64,000 nt of DNA. It comes from Bacteroides faecichinchillae JCM 17102 (GTDB taxonomy: Bacteria; Bacteroidota; Bacteroidia; Bacteroidales; Bacteroidaceae). The notes under the pieces were generated by a model. The model had not been told where the DNA came from. It saw nothing but the letters and a program-made list of their open reading frames with translations, and ran no database searches. The DNA lies in the NCBI RefSeq assembly GCF_000614145.1, contig NZ_BAKK01000001.1, positions 124,001-188,000 on the forward strand. The letters are read 5' to 3'. Below, one piece after another: positions 54,183 to 64,000 of this stretch. Both the position numbers and the translations under genes were made by a program. Numbering within the stretch: the stretch's first letter is position 1; each line of letters starts with the position of its first letter.

Positions 54183-55523
54183 ATGAGACACAAAATGTCA
54201 AGTTGGAAAGGCATTGCCCTTTGTTCTATACTTTGTTTTTTACCGGTGGCTGCTTTGTGGGGGAACGAAGTTCTTCACGATAGTTTGCCTGAATCTCCTG
54301 TACATCCAGAATCTTCTAATGTATGTTCGGAATCCTCTCATGATGGAAGCGGGCATTCTTTTGTATGTTGGGAACATTCGAAAGGTAAAAACTTTATCCA
54401 TCGTTTGGGGATAGAAGCGCGTCCTTCGTATGTTATCCCGACCAATCCTTTCTTAGAAGGAGAAAATGAACGTTGGAAACCTATACAGAGTTCTATTGCC
54501 GCCCATTTGAAATACTCTTTCCAGTTTCGTTCCAATACTTGTGCCGATCGCATCTATGGAGGGGCCTATCAAGGTTTGGGAGTAGCTTACTATTCTTTCG
54601 GCGATAAGAAACAACTTGGAGATCCCATCACATTCTACTTGTTCCAGGGGGCGCGGATTGCACATATTACACCCAGACTTTCTCTTAATTATGAATGGAA
54701 TTTCGGACTATCTACCGGCTGGCAACCTTATGATAATAATTATAACTTCTATAATGGAGCCGTCGGTTCCCGGATGAATGCCTACATTAATGCAGGTATC
54801 TATCTAAACTGGACGCTTTCCCGTTATTTCGATCTGAATATTGGAGGAGATTTTACTCATTTCTCTAACGGTAATACTAAATTTCCGAATGCCGGTATTA
54901 ATACGACAGGAGCTAAAATCGGACTTGTTTATAACTTTAACAGAGAAGAAGCTGACCTTATCCAATCATTGCCGAAGCCATCTATAGCCAGATTCCCGCG
55001 TCACATTAGTTATGATTTGGTTTTGTTTGGTTCGTGGCGTCGGAAAGGAGTGTATCTGGACGATGATAGGCAAATCGCTTCTCCGGGTGTTTATCCGGTA
55101 GCCGGATTTAATTTTGCCCCGATGTATAATGTTAGTTATAAATTCCGTACGGGAGTATCTTTAGACGGAGTATATGATGGCAGTGCAAATGTATATACAA
55201 AAGATGTCATCGTGGAATATGGAAGTAGTGCTTCTCCTCGTCGATTTTATAAACCGGGAATTCATCAGCAGCTTGCTTTGGGCGTTTCGGGAAGATTTGA
55301 ATATGTAATGCCATACTTTACAATTGGTATCGGTTTGGGTACTAATGTTCTTGGCAGAGGAGACTTGAGAGGACTATATCAGGTATTGGCTTTGAAGATA
55401 GCTATTACCCGTAGTTCTTTCCTTCATATTGGTTATAATCTTCAGGATTTCCAGACACCTAATTATCTAATGCTGGGATTGGGTTTCCGTTTCCATAATA
55501 AATATCCCAAAGTACGCCATTAA
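54183..55523 (+). CDS. PagL-like lipid A 3-O-deacylase / acyloxyacyl hydrolase
   Basis: 446 residues. A signal peptide (about 1-28, ending ALWGNE) is followed by strands of an outer-membrane barrel. At about 232-246 the motif THFSNGNTKFPNAGIN gives the His-x-Ser pair and Asn of the PagL catalytic site. The protein is far longer than classical PagL (about 170 residues): a second half (about 275-446) repeats barrel-like strands up to LGLGFRFHNKYPKVRH, a layout seen in Bacteroidetes homologues. It probably trims lipid A acyl chains at the outer surface. It follows the frameshifted acetyltransferase by 19 bases. Confidence 0.82.
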   Translation: MRHKMSSWKGIALCSILCFLPVAALWGNEVLHDSLPESPVHPESSNVCSESSHDGSGHSFVCWEHSKGKNFIHRLGIEARPSYVIPTNPFLEGENERWKPIQSSIAAHLKYSFQFRSNTCADRIYGGAYQGLGVAYYSFGDKKQLGDPITFYLFQGARIAHITPRLSLNYEWNFGLSTGWQPYDNNYNFYNGAVGSRMNAYINAGIYLNWTLSRYFDLNIGGDFTHFSNGNTKFPNAGINTTGAKIGLVYNFNREEADLIQSLPKPSIARFPRHISYDLVLFGSWRRKGVYLDDDRQIASPGVYPVAGFNFAPMYNVSYKFRTGVSLDGVYDGSANVYTKDVIVEYGSSASPRRFYKPGIHQQLALGVSGRFEYVMPYFTIGIGLGTNVLGRGDLRGLYQVLALKIAITRSSFLHIGYNLQDFQTPNYLMLGLGFRFHNKYPKVRH

Positions 55524-55592
55524 GGAGATTTGGCTGTATAGTAGTAAATGCTGTTTTTAATGGTAAAAGGAAATAATCTCATCGAAATATAC

Positions 55593-55600
55593 TAATTTTG
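55593..55600 (+). promoter_or_regulatory. Candidate -7 box for purT
   Basis: TAATTTTG fits TAnnTTTG, 27 bases before the ATG at 55628. The -33 element is unclear. Confidence 0.5.
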
Positions 55601-55627
55601 TAGCACTAATATAAAACACTCAAAATA

Positions 55628-56794
55628 ATGAAGAAAATACTGTTACTCGGTTCCGGAGAACTAGGAAAAGAGTTTGTAATCTCTGCTCAACGTAAAGGGC
55701 AACACATCATTGCCTGTGATTCGTATGCCGGAGCACCTGCTATGCAGGTAGCTGACGAATGTGAGGTCTTTGACATGCTGAATGGCGAGGAGTTGGAACG
55801 TGTCGTGAAGAAACATCAGCCCGATATTATTGTACCGGAGATTGAAGCCATTCGCACAGAACGTCTGTATGATTTTGAAAAAGATGGCATTCAGGTTGTT
55901 CCTAGTGCTCGTGCCGTAAACTTTACCATGAACCGTAAAGCCATTCGTGACTTGGCTGCCAAAGAACTCGGACTGAAAACAGCTAAATATTTCTATGCTA
56001 AAACATTAGAAGAGCTGAAAGAAGCTGCAACAAAAGTTGGTTTTCCTTGTGTGGTTAAGCCCTTGATGTCATCTTCTGGCAAAGGACAATCATTGGTAAA
56101 GAGTGCTGACGAGCTTGAACATGCTTGGGAATACGGATGTAGTGGTAGTCGTGGTGATATCCGCGAATTGATTATTGAAGAGTTTATCAACTTTGATAGT
56201 GAAATTACTTTACTGACTGTTACTCAAAAGAACGGTCCTACCTTGTTCTGTCCCCCTATTGGACATGTACAGAAAGGCGGTGACTATCGTGAAAGCTTCC
56301 AACCTGCACACATTGATCCTGCACATTTGAAAGAAGCCGAAGAAATGGCGGAAAAAGTGACTCGTGCTTTGACAGGAGCTGGATTATGGGGAGTAGAATT
56401 CTTCCTGAGTCATGAAAACGGAGTTTATTTCTCTGAACTTTCTCCCCGTCCGCATGATACCGGTATGGTAACTTTGGCCGGAACACAGAATCTGAACGAA
56501 TTTGAACTTCATCTGCGTGCTGTACTCGGACTTCCCATTCCGAACATTAAACAGGAACGTATTGGAGCAAGTGCAGTAATTCTGTCACCGATTGCTAGTC
56601 AGGAACGTCCTCAATATCGCGGATTAGAAGAAGTAACAAAAGAGGAAGATACTTATCTCCGTATATTCGGAAAACCATATACTCGTATAAATCGTCGTAT
56701 GGGAGTAGTGCTTTGTTATGCTCCTTTAGATTCGGATTTGGATGTTTTGCGTGATAAAGCTAAGCGTATTGCTACGAAAGTAGAAGTTTATTAA
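55628..56794 (+). CDS. purT: Formate-dependent phosphoribosylglycinamide formyltransferase
   Basis: 388 residues, an ATP-grasp enzyme that makes formyl-GAR from GAR, formate and ATP in purine synthesis. Blocks: [84 protein letters not shown] (ATP loop), [47 protein letters not shown] (metal site) and [18 protein letters not shown]. The length matches E. coli PurT. It is a single gene with a terminator at 56866..56905. Confidence 0.96.
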   Translation: MKKILLLGSGELGKEFVISAQRKGQHIIACDSYAGAPAMQVADECEVFDMLNGEELERVVKKHQPDIIVPEIEAIRTERLYDFEKDGIQVVPSARAVNFTMNRKAIRDLAAKELGLKTAKYFYAKTLEELKEAATKVGFPCVVKPLMSSSGKGQSLVKSADELEHAWEYGCSGSRGDIRELIIEEFINFDSEITLLTVTQKNGPTLFCPPIGHVQKGGDYRESFQPAHIDPAHLKEAEEMAEKVTRALTGAGLWGVEFFLSHENGVYFSELSPRPHDTGMVTLAGTQNLNEFELHLRAVLGLPIPNIKQERIGASAVILSPIASQERPQYRGLEEVTKEEDTYLRIFGKPYTRINRRMGVVLCYAPLDSDLDVLRDKAKRIATKVEVY

Positions 56795-56865
56795 GGACAG
56801 GTTTGCTGTTTTAAAAGATAAATCATCAAGCTTTGAGATCGGTTTTTTGATGAATATATATAGTG

Positions 56866-56905
56866 ATTGCCCTGCTACTATTTTTGAGTGACAGGGCAAT
56901 TTTTA
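56866..56905 (+). terminator. Terminator after purT
   Basis: ATTGCCCTG (56866..56874) pairs exactly with CAGGGCAAT (56892..56900) and is followed by TTTTT. Confidence 0.85.
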
Positions 56906-56954
56906 TTAAATACTTATAGATAATTGCTGGCTAAATACCAATAGTTTTGTTACT

Positions 56955-58127
56955 TTATTTTTCTCTCAGATCTTCCCAAGCTGACTTGTTATCCGCAGAT
57001 ATGGTGCTTCTTAATACAGTACCACCGAGATTGATTGGGAGCAGTTTAGACCCGACTCCATAGAACCTATTAGCTACAATCGGAAAATGGGAAGCACCGT
57101 CCGGATCGATGATACCTGTACCGCCTTCACCGGAAGAATTGGAATCGTCAGAATCCGATAAAGTGACGCGTATAGAGCGAAGTGCGTTTCCACTCGCATC
57201 TGTCAGTTCTACTTTTAATGTATAATTAGCACCGCCTGGAGTAGGGGAAGGAACCGGGAGTACATAGGAACCCTGGGATAAAACGGTGACTGGTAGAACT
57301 CCGGTGGGTACTGCTATATTTACCAATACATTACCTCCCGTAATAGTCAGCGGACTATTGATATAATCAGCAAAGACGGGAGTTTGGCTACGTTGCAGTA
57401 GTGGGACACTTTTGTTTTGTTGGGTATATAAAGTAATTCGAATAGCAGTAACTCTTGTTCCACCAATTTGTGTGGGAATGTTCGTAAACCATCCCATCAC
57501 TCCGGCCACTCTTCGCCAAAGATCTACGTTACCTTGAATTGGAGTAGTACCTGGAGTGAGTACCGTAGACCCTGCAAAAAGTTCAGATTGACGCATTGAA
57601 GTCCATGTAGAGGCTTCAGTTCCTGCAAGAGTAGCGATCGCTCCCGATAATACAGTACTTCCTACCTGTATTGCATTGGGAAAGCCATAAGTACTACCGG
57701 ACTTATCGTCCAATCCAACAGCCAGAAACGTATAAGGATTTCCTTTTACAAACCCTCCGTATTTCACATGATATTTCATAGTAGCAGTAACTGTTGGTGG
57801 ATTATTACCGAAATAAGCGGACCAACCGATATCTTCGGAAGCTATACATGGTGCATTATCATTTGTTCCATTAAAGATATAAAGCCTAACAGAAGTTACG
57901 TGCTGCATATTATCCGAACCAGGCAAATTAGTTCGGGGCGATAATTCTCCGGCTACACTGAAAGAGAGAGTAACACCATCCGCATTTGATGAACCACCGG
58001 ATATAAGTTCGTCAATAGACTCTTCCTGCTGACAAGAAGCCATTACTAACGCTGCGATAAGAAACCAACCATATCTACGTTTGATTATCTGTGTCTTGAC
58101 TATAACTGTATTAAATAGAGTGATCAT
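56955..58127 (-). CDS. FimB/Mfa2-type fimbrial lipoprotein
   Basis: 390 residues. The N-terminal segment has lipobox VMASC (about Cys 32) and acidic residues after it. The body resembles Mfa2/FimB-type fimbrillins (transthyretin-like beta domains): SVRLYIFNGTND, VTATMKYHVKYGGFVKGNPYTFLAVGLDD, LWRRVAGVMGWFTNIPTQIGGTRVTAIRITLY. The R-V-A-G-V segment parallels HRHVAGLLGYFKNIP of the subunit at 62570..63799. The C-terminus ends SAWEDLREK, like the tails of the other operon members. It is the last gene of the fimbrial operon, probably an anchor or accessory subunit. Confidence 0.83.
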   Translation of the reverse strand: MITLFNTVIVKTQIIKRRYGWFLIAALVMASCQQEESIDELISGGSSNADGVTLSFSVAGELSPRTNLPGSDNMQHVTSVRLYIFNGTNDNAPCIASEDIGWSAYFGNNPPTVTATMKYHVKYGGFVKGNPYTFLAVGLDDKSGSTYGFPNAIQVGSTVLSGAIATLAGTEASTWTSMRQSELFAGSTVLTPGTTPIQGNVDLWRRVAGVMGWFTNIPTQIGGTRVTAIRITLYTQQNKSVPLLQRSQTPVFADYINSPLTITGGNVLVNIAVPTGVLPVTVLSQGSYVLPVPSPTPGGANYTLKVELTDASGNALRSIRVTLSDSDDSNSSGEGGTGIIDPDGASHFPIVANRFYGVGSKLLPINLGGTVLRSTISADNKSAWEDLREK

Positions 58128-58145
58128 ATTGTTTATTGGATTTAG

Positions 58146-61100
58146 TTATTTATTACTCTTTTCCAGATAGAAACGTCCTACATGAGTAGAAAGTATACCG
58201 ACATCCAGTACCGTTTCTGACTGTGTCAATGGGGTGCGTACTCCTTTCTCTGTATCCACCAATGTCCAATGACTCCATGCATCTCCTCCGTCATGCGACA
58301 ACTTCAATTGTACTCTTGCAGGATTGCTTAAACTGAATCCCAAAGGAATACGTTCTGCATCATTCAATTGCTGTATGTCTAGTGCTTTCTCATCTGCTAT
58401 ACTGAATAGAGCGATGACAGGTGGCATTTCGTTGTCTATCAAAAGTTCAGAATCTTCACTGGAACGATAACCTACTGTTGCTGACGGAGAAAGGCGCAGC
58501 AGACATTGAGAAGACGTATTGCCTATACTTGCTGTCAGGAGCAGAGCGGGACGTCCGGATGTTGAAGCACGTGAAGAACCTATGGCGCGTGTGCTTCTCA
58601 ACATTCCAGACGAACCGGCAGCTTGTGTCAAAGCAGTTTCAGTGAATTTCACAAGCAAACTGATAGAGGCAGCATTTACTGTAACAAAGAAAGATTGCAT
58701 AGGCGCAATGTATGCAAAATTACTTCCATTAGTCAGCAGTGTCCCGTCGGCTTTGATAACAGAGTTATTGCTATTTCCATCATATACTTTGACCGAGGTT
58801 ACCAGAGGATTATCCGTCATAAACTGACTAATACGGATATGAGTCATAAACGGATTACCTACCAGAAATGTATTACCTGCAATCTTGTTAGTTACATTTA
58901 CTGTAATAGGGAAGGAAGTAATTCCATTACTGTTCTCATGTATAAATCTTCCGGGCAGTGTTCGTGTAATACTCTCACTATAAGACGTACTCTGTCCTGA
59001 AGTATTGTAATATTTGAAACTCGTATGTACTTTCGGAAACCGGAAAGTAAGGGTGTTGCTTGCCACTGATTCCTTGCTTGCCAATAAAGAGAATCCCATT
59101 CCTATTGAATAATTTTGATTTAAAGCATTGAAAGGAGGTGTCCAGTTCGTTTTATCTGGTGTCACTGTGACTTGGGTAAGAGTTCCACCCTTAATCTTCT
59201 GTCCCGGTGCATCATGACTCCAGAGACGTTGGTAGATACGTGGACTAAATCGATTCTCAGGAGAAGATGTAGCATCTAATGTTGTAAAGTAATCATTGTT
59301 CTGCGTACCATTCATTGAGGCAGGAATAAAGATATCCCCAGTGAATGTATCTTTCAATGGAGCAGATAACATATAATAACGCCCAGCTTGCAATGCCAGT
59401 CCCACCCATGCTTGCGAATAGGTAAGATAGTGTGTATTTACTATCTCTGCATTCGGCTCGAAATGGAGATTATTACAATAATTCGAATCTCCATTCACCA
59501 GGACAGGGTAGAGTGTACAGTTGGAAGGAATAATGACATCTGTACACTTCCATGGACTTCCGTCACTCCAATTGGTCCATGTGTTCCAGTTTGTAGTAGC
59601 GGCATTTGTTTTCCAAGTAGTACGAGTCGGGTGAACCGTTGAGTGAATACCGTTATAATAGAGATTTGTTCCGGCTGCATCATAGATGGCTATATAGTAA
59701 TCACCCGAAGGCATGTTAGGAATAGTAAATGCCTGGTTGGTGAGTATTACGGTTTGGTTCGTAACTTCATTATTTTTGGCAACGTTGTAGAGTCGTAACA
59801 GATAGTTATTCCCGTTTGCGCCTCCATTCACATTGATAACGATGGGAGAACCTTGACACAAATGATCCGTTACACTTATAAAGTCGATCGTTTCACCACT
59901 GCCATTTGTTTCAGCACAGTCGGGTATACCATCCCCATTACTATCCTGACGGGTATATACCCTGCTAGCTGAATTGTTTTCAGGGCATCTGCTACACCTG
60001 CAAAGGTAATGCGCACTTCGTCGAAAGGAATTGTAGTAGGAGTAGTCTCTACGTATTCCTTACCTCCACTTCCGATTACATTAAGTCCGAGTATACTGCC
60101 TGATCCGGTATTTCCCACTTCAATTCCGGCATTATATACAGAAAGAGTGATCCATGAAATCAGATCTACACCAGCTATTCCGGTAGGGTCTACTACAATG
60201 AAACCTACAGGTTGTTTTTGCTGTATTTTATTGAATTTTACGGCAACAGTAACTGCTCCAATCACATTTGTAGTAGTGATAGTGGAATAAGTATTCACGT
60301 CACCATCTAATAAGTTACCCAAGTCATTAAAAGAAGTACCTATCATGACTGCTCCGGTACTGCGTGTAGCAGCGTAGTTGATACTGGCTCCGTAAGTAGA
60401 AGGTGTCATCATCTGTAAACAGGCGTTAGCAGCATTTCCGCTATAACATCCTGCATTCGCATTTTCCCAGAAAGCATAATAAATTCGGAAAGCACTCAGA
60501 TTGAGATTTAAGATACCACCAGTCCAAAGTTCGATAGAGTCGAATTCCTGGTTAGTAGTGATCCCGATACGTACTTTGCTTCCGTTGTCACCGATCAGTC
60601 CGGCAGAGATAGCATTATTATTATCCGCAGCACTTTCAAACACTTTCACACCGTTACGGTAAAGGCGTATGATCAGGAATTTCAATACGTTGGCACTAAG
60701 TAAACTCGTAGAAGTCTGGATGACAAAGCCGGTGCGTATTTGATTCTTTGCAGAATTGACAGGTTTGTCGGTAGCTGTCTTGATACCGACAATGGAGGTA
60801 TTGGCAGCAATGCTGGCTACATTATTATAAGTAATAAAGTTATCCGGATTATTGTCTATCAGATTGTTTTTCCCGGTGAAGTTTGTTCCTTCACCTACAC
60901 AAAGTAGACATCCACCGCCTGAAGGGGCATAGACGGAAGCACCGTTACTGTTTAGAGTGATCATATTGTTGCAAACAGACGTATCACCGACCGGATTGGC
61001 ATTGCGGGTGATGACAGCAGTTTGTGTATAGATAGTGCCATCCGTACTGGTATATGTTCCGGTGACATTGTAGTTACCATTGGCAGTCATACCTGTAATC

Positions 61101-62395
61101 TTATTGTTGCTGATGACAGGTGTAGTTCCGGCAGGAGAAGAAGTAATAACATAATTCACGCTTCCGGCTGTAGGTGTTTTCAGTTGGTAAGAGTTGCTGG
61201 TAGTAGTGGCATTTCCCAATGAGAAAAAACTAGTTGCATCCACTGTGGTTGCTTCACGAACATAGGTATAGTTAATAACAGTAGCTCCTAACTCAACGTG
61301 TAATCCGCTGAATTGTATTTTAACTTGAGTACATGGTTTAGTTAATACCATACTGATTTGGCTACTTCCTCCATTGATTGCTGAAACTCCTAATATATTG
61401 TTGATAGTCACTTGTTCTTGCTGTACATTACTAGCATTATATGTGGTTAAAGTAGTGTTACTAAGTAAAGAAAGATTAAGTAGATTAAAACCGGTCAGAT
61501 TGAAGCCGACTTCTGCACCTACTGGAATTACTTGTTGGAAATTGATCGTAGCCAATGCTCCTGTCAAACTCAGTGGGAGACCATCCGTTAAGTTAGAATT
61601 TATAAGTTGTTCGGGGGTGAGATATAGAGCTGTAGTCCATCCCAGACCGGTATGGACTGACACACTGTTTGTAAAATAAGGATTTGTGGTGATGGCTGGT
61701 TGTATAGGATTATCTCCAACAAAAGCATAATATAACTTTAAAGCGTTCAATACAGTAGCTGAAACTCCGTACATACCTATTTTTATCTCATCGAAAGGTT
61801 TGGTTAGGTTAGTAGTAATAGAGATAGCTTGCTTGCCTCCGTTATTGGCGGCACTGATTAAGTTTAATTGGAGAGTTGATACTGCTTCGGTATCGCTTCC
61901 CTTCATCTCCTGTTCTACACCTTTCAGGTAAGTCTTCAGGTAAAACCCTTTCAGTACGTCGAGAGTGAGTAGTGATGTATTGTCTAACAAATAGACAAAT
62001 CCTGCACTTTGTCCTCCAGCATAAGTACGGTTCACATCGCGTACCGAAGCTATTTGGTTACCTATCAGATTAGCAGTTACTACTCCGTTGAATGAGGCAG
62101 AATTGGTCAGATCGGCATCGAGTATATTAGCGATACCTTGGTTAGCGGTAAGAGCTTCTACCAATGCGTTCGACATATCGTCCACGATACGTCCTTCACC
62201 TACCAAAGGTACTCTTCGGCTGGCAATCCACGTTTTACCTCCATCAGCGGATGTGAGGGCGGATGTAGCGGTAGAAGTAACTGTAATAGCTCTCGTTTGT
62301 GTGTTATCTTCGGGAGCAGATATGATTTCTCCATCCTGGCAAGCAGAAAGACATAAGAGGAAGGCGCAGGTTAGATAGATATGTTTTGTTCTCAT
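58146..62395 (-). pseudogene. Very large fimbrial-operon lipoprotein (probable tip adhesin), frameshifted
   Basis: Two frames (62395..59876 and 59861..58146) make one protein of about 1416 residues when one G is added at the G3 run 59962..59960. The joined text then reads LAGVYTRQDSNGDGIPDCAETNG before LCQGSPIVINVNGG. The N-terminus has a lipobox (LCLSAC). About residues 45-380 and 480-830 are repeated beta domains (IGITTNQEFDSIELWTGG and ITTNLTKPFDEIKIGMYG). The region after the dockerin-like DSNGDGIPDC has an autotransporter-like or PKD-like look, ending in a sorting-type domain (LVDTEKGVRTPLTQSETVLDVG). No catalytic motif. It is likely a fimbrial tip or surface adhesin. As assembled, it stops at 59876. 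Confidence 0.82.
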
Positions 62396-62442
62396 TGTAG
62401 GAAGTTTTTTAAAGTAGAGACAAAGGGTGAGTTAGAAAGAAA

Positions 62443-62536
62443 TCACCACGAATTACACAGTTAAACACAGACGAAAATACTAAACCTTTGATTATCAATA
62501 TTGATAATCTGAAAAAACCTGCGTAATTTGTGGTGA
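62443..62536. repeat. Long imperfect hairpin inside the fimbrial operon
   Basis: TCACCACGAATTACACAG (62443..62460) pairs with CTGCGTAATTTGTGGTGA (62519..62536) except for two positions, both G-T type. The centre holds the perfect 20-base palindrome GATTATCAATATTGATAATC (62490..62509). It lies between the stop of the fimbrillin gene (62570) and the start of the large lipoprotein gene (62395). Confidence 0.7.
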
Positions 62537-62569
62537 AGTCATTTTATATAAGAACCCTCTTTTAGCTTG

Positions 62570-63799
62570 CTATTCTATTCCAAGATTATAAATTGTATCC
62601 CAAGCATCATTGACAGTTACAGTAATAACAGTTTCCTGTGACAAGTTGATAGGATTATCATCATCTCCGGTTGTTCCAGGACCTGGAGTGCCACCATCAG
62701 TAGAGCTGGCTTTGTATTTTTGACCTAGAGAGTAGAAGTAGTTGCGTTGAACGTCATATTCTTTGGTACCTACTCCGAGAGCATTGTTCACTACATCCCA
62801 TGATTTTAGAACTGCACCAGTTACGTCTTCCAGTTGAACGATGAAAGTCGGGCTGCCTGCTACTTTGGCAAATGGTACAAGGAATCTACCGGTAAGAACA
62901 CTGTTTTCTACAGTAACAGGAGAAGTACCAGCTGGTATTATAAAGTTTTTGGTAAGATCTCCGGCAACGGCCAATGTTTGAGAGGTATAGTCAGTAATAT
63001 AGGTAACTAGATTGACTTCCAAAACTTTGGTTTTAGCAACTGTACCACTGGTACCGTTCATTGTCAGCGTACTAGGGAAGGTAAGAGCCGAGGAAGAAGA
63101 AGGAGCATATACGCGGACAAATGCTACAAGTGTAGGAACTCCTGCTGCATTAGGATTCGGATATAAGATAGGTATATTCTTGAAGTATCCCAACAATCCT
63201 GCTACATGACGGTGGAGTTCAACTTCCACACTGGTTCCTGTTTGAATATTTCCGTTTGATACTGTGAAAGTAGCTTTTCCGGCAAACAGTTCAGCTTCAG
63301 TCGTTAGTGGTGTCACTACCGGGGTAGCTGTAAAAGCATCGTTTCCATTGCCTCCACCGCTGATTGTATAGTCTGCAACGTTGTTATAACCATAAGCAAC
63401 AACAGTATATATACCGTCTGGTGACAACTTATTCAGTTTTACCGTCTGGCTTGCTTTGTGTGACGGGTTTGGATTATCACCAGGAACAGCAGAATCTGAC
63501 GGACCAGCTGTCCAAACCACAGGGTTCTGTGTACCTGTAGACAAGGCAGTGCTTGTAACATCTGTTCCAGCTTCATTGTAGATATACAATTGAACAGCAG
63601 TTACATTGTTGGCAGCCTCAGAACTGTTTACCGGACGAGAGCCACGAACCCCCATTCCGCCACCGCCACTATTGATTGATAAGACGATTTCTGGACCTGC
63701 TTCTCCTGAACCGGACCCTTCTAGAGGTACTGTGTCATCATTACTACATGCTGCCAACATCATCATACCAACAGCTGATAAAAACAAATAATTTTTCAT
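62570..63799 (-). CDS. Mfa1/FimA-type fimbrillin lipoprotein, probable major subunit
   Basis: 409 residues. Lipobox MLAAC (about Cys 18) with SNDDTVPLEG after it. The body has the fimbrillin pattern of two transthyretin-like domains: NNVTAVQLYIYNEAGTDVTS, GIYTVVAYGYNNVADYTI, TEAELFAGKATFTV, VELHRHVAGLLGYFKNIPILYPN. The C-terminal tail DAWDTIYNLGIE would act as the donor strand segment. Fimbrillins of this class are lipoproteins cleaved at an arginine by gingipain-like or trypsin-like proteases before assembly; the R at MGVRGSRPVNS (about residue 53) is a plausible site. It precedes the long hairpin at 62443..62536. Confidence 0.84.
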   Translation of the reverse strand: MKNYLFLSAVGMMMLAACSNDDTVPLEGSGSGEAGPEIVLSINSGGGGMGVRGSRPVNSSEAANNVTAVQLYIYNEAGTDVTSTALSTGTQNPVVWTAGPSDSAVPGDNPNPSHKASQTVKLNKLSPDGIYTVVAYGYNNVADYTISGGGNGNDAFTATPVVTPLTTEAELFAGKATFTVSNGNIQTGTSVEVELHRHVAGLLGYFKNIPILYPNPNAAGVPTLVAFVRVYAPSSSSALTFPSTLTMNGTSGTVAKTKVLEVNLVTYITDYTSQTLAVAGDLTKNFIIPAGTSPVTVENSVLTGRFLVPFAKVAGSPTFIVQLEDVTGAVLKSWDVVNNALGVGTKEYDVQRNYFYSLGQKYKASSTDGGTPGPGTTGDDDNPINLSQETVITVTVNDAWDTIYNLGIE

Positions 63800-63842
63800 T
63801 TCAGTTAAGTTTTAGAATTAAACAAATTGTAAAAAAGCTATA

Positions 63843-64000
63843 TTAATCAATATCCAGGTTATAAATCAATTCCCAAGTATCGTTGTTGAGTACATAGATA
63901 TTGAAGTCTTCTTTTTCTTCATCATACACATATCTCAGACTGGTCAGTTCATTACGTTTCATGGTAATCTTCACATCCTTGGGGGTGAGGGCTGGAATGG
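63843..64000 (-). CDS. Fimbrillin-type protein, C-terminal part (cut by window edge)
   Basis: The minus strand is open from the window edge to the stop at 63843. The last residues (KDVKITMKRNELTSLRYVYDEEKEDF... ending NNDTWELIYNLDID) align with the tail of the next gene (DAWDTIYNLGIE) and of the last (SAWEDLREK). This is the C-terminus of another operon member, probably a further fimbrillin or an Mfa3-like subunit. Little else can be said from 52 residues. Confidence 0.65.
   Translation of the reverse strand, partial: IPALTPKDVKITMKRNELTSLRYVYDEEKEDFNIYVLNNDTWELIYNLDID

Overview
The window reads as chromosome from the genus Bacteroides (Bacteroidales). The supporting signs are the TAnnTTTG -7 promoter boxes in front of many genes, an HU-HIG DNA-binding protein, DUF4080 and DUF4301 family proteins, Mfa/FimA-type fimbrillin genes, SPII lipoproteins, and a capsule-type module with an adjacent tyrosine recombinase and an invertible promoter. 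Species cannot be fixed by eye. Most genes are intact housekeeping genes; accessory character is concentrated at about 30.5-36 kb and 53.5-64 kb.

Layout. 0-2.6 kb: the start of a Crp/Fnr regulator and a BlaI/BlaR1-like repressor-antirepressor pair. 2.8-10.7 kb: rmuC-map, an HU-HIG protein, a radical SAM enzyme, a small lipoprotein, and two rRNA modification enzymes (RluA family, RlmD). 10.8-14.4 kb: pyruvate phosphate dikinase and a small outer-membrane barrel. 14.4-20.6 kb: a seven-gene thiamin operon (thiS-thiE-thiG-thiC-thiH-thiF and a second thiE/tenI-like gene) on the minus strand behind a TPP riboswitch. 20.9-29.5 kb: superoxide dismutase, a secreted YD-repeat-like protein, a UvrD/PcrA helicase with a lipoprotein gene, a flavin oxidoreductase and carboxynorspermidine decarboxylase. 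29.6-30.2 kb: six tRNA genes (Gly, Leu, Leu, Gly, Leu, Gly) from one promoter.

30.5-36 kb is the most unusual part. A tyrosine recombinase is followed by two perfect 22-bp inverted repeats that flank a 243-bp segment. The segment carries a good Bacteroides promoter pointing away from the downstream polysaccharide export genes, so the assembled orientation is predicted OFF. The two export genes (Wza-like and Wzz/Wzc-like) each carry a one-base frameshift in an A6 run. No glycosyltransferases follow; instead there are remains of a thioredoxin gene and a DoxX gene. It looks like a decayed or cut-down capsule/EPS locus.

36-56.8 kb is mostly conserved: acyl-CoA synthetase, K+/H+ antiporter, uracil permease, phosphoesterase plus barrel protein, MATE exporter, HAD phosphatase, TlpA-like thioredoxin, panB, an MFS transporter, a RelA-type enzyme with a degenerate HD site, DUF4301, a frameshifted chloramphenicol acetyltransferase homologue, a PagL-like lipid A deacylase, and purT. 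56.9-64 kb is a minus-strand fimbrial operon with three fimbrillin-type lipoproteins and one very large frameshifted lipoprotein, with a long hairpin in the middle.

A recurrent unexplained pattern is three intergenic arrays (about 5.05, 27.0 and 49.3 kb). Each is built of short imperfect palindromes repeated at exactly 22 bp, with a different palindrome sequence in each array.
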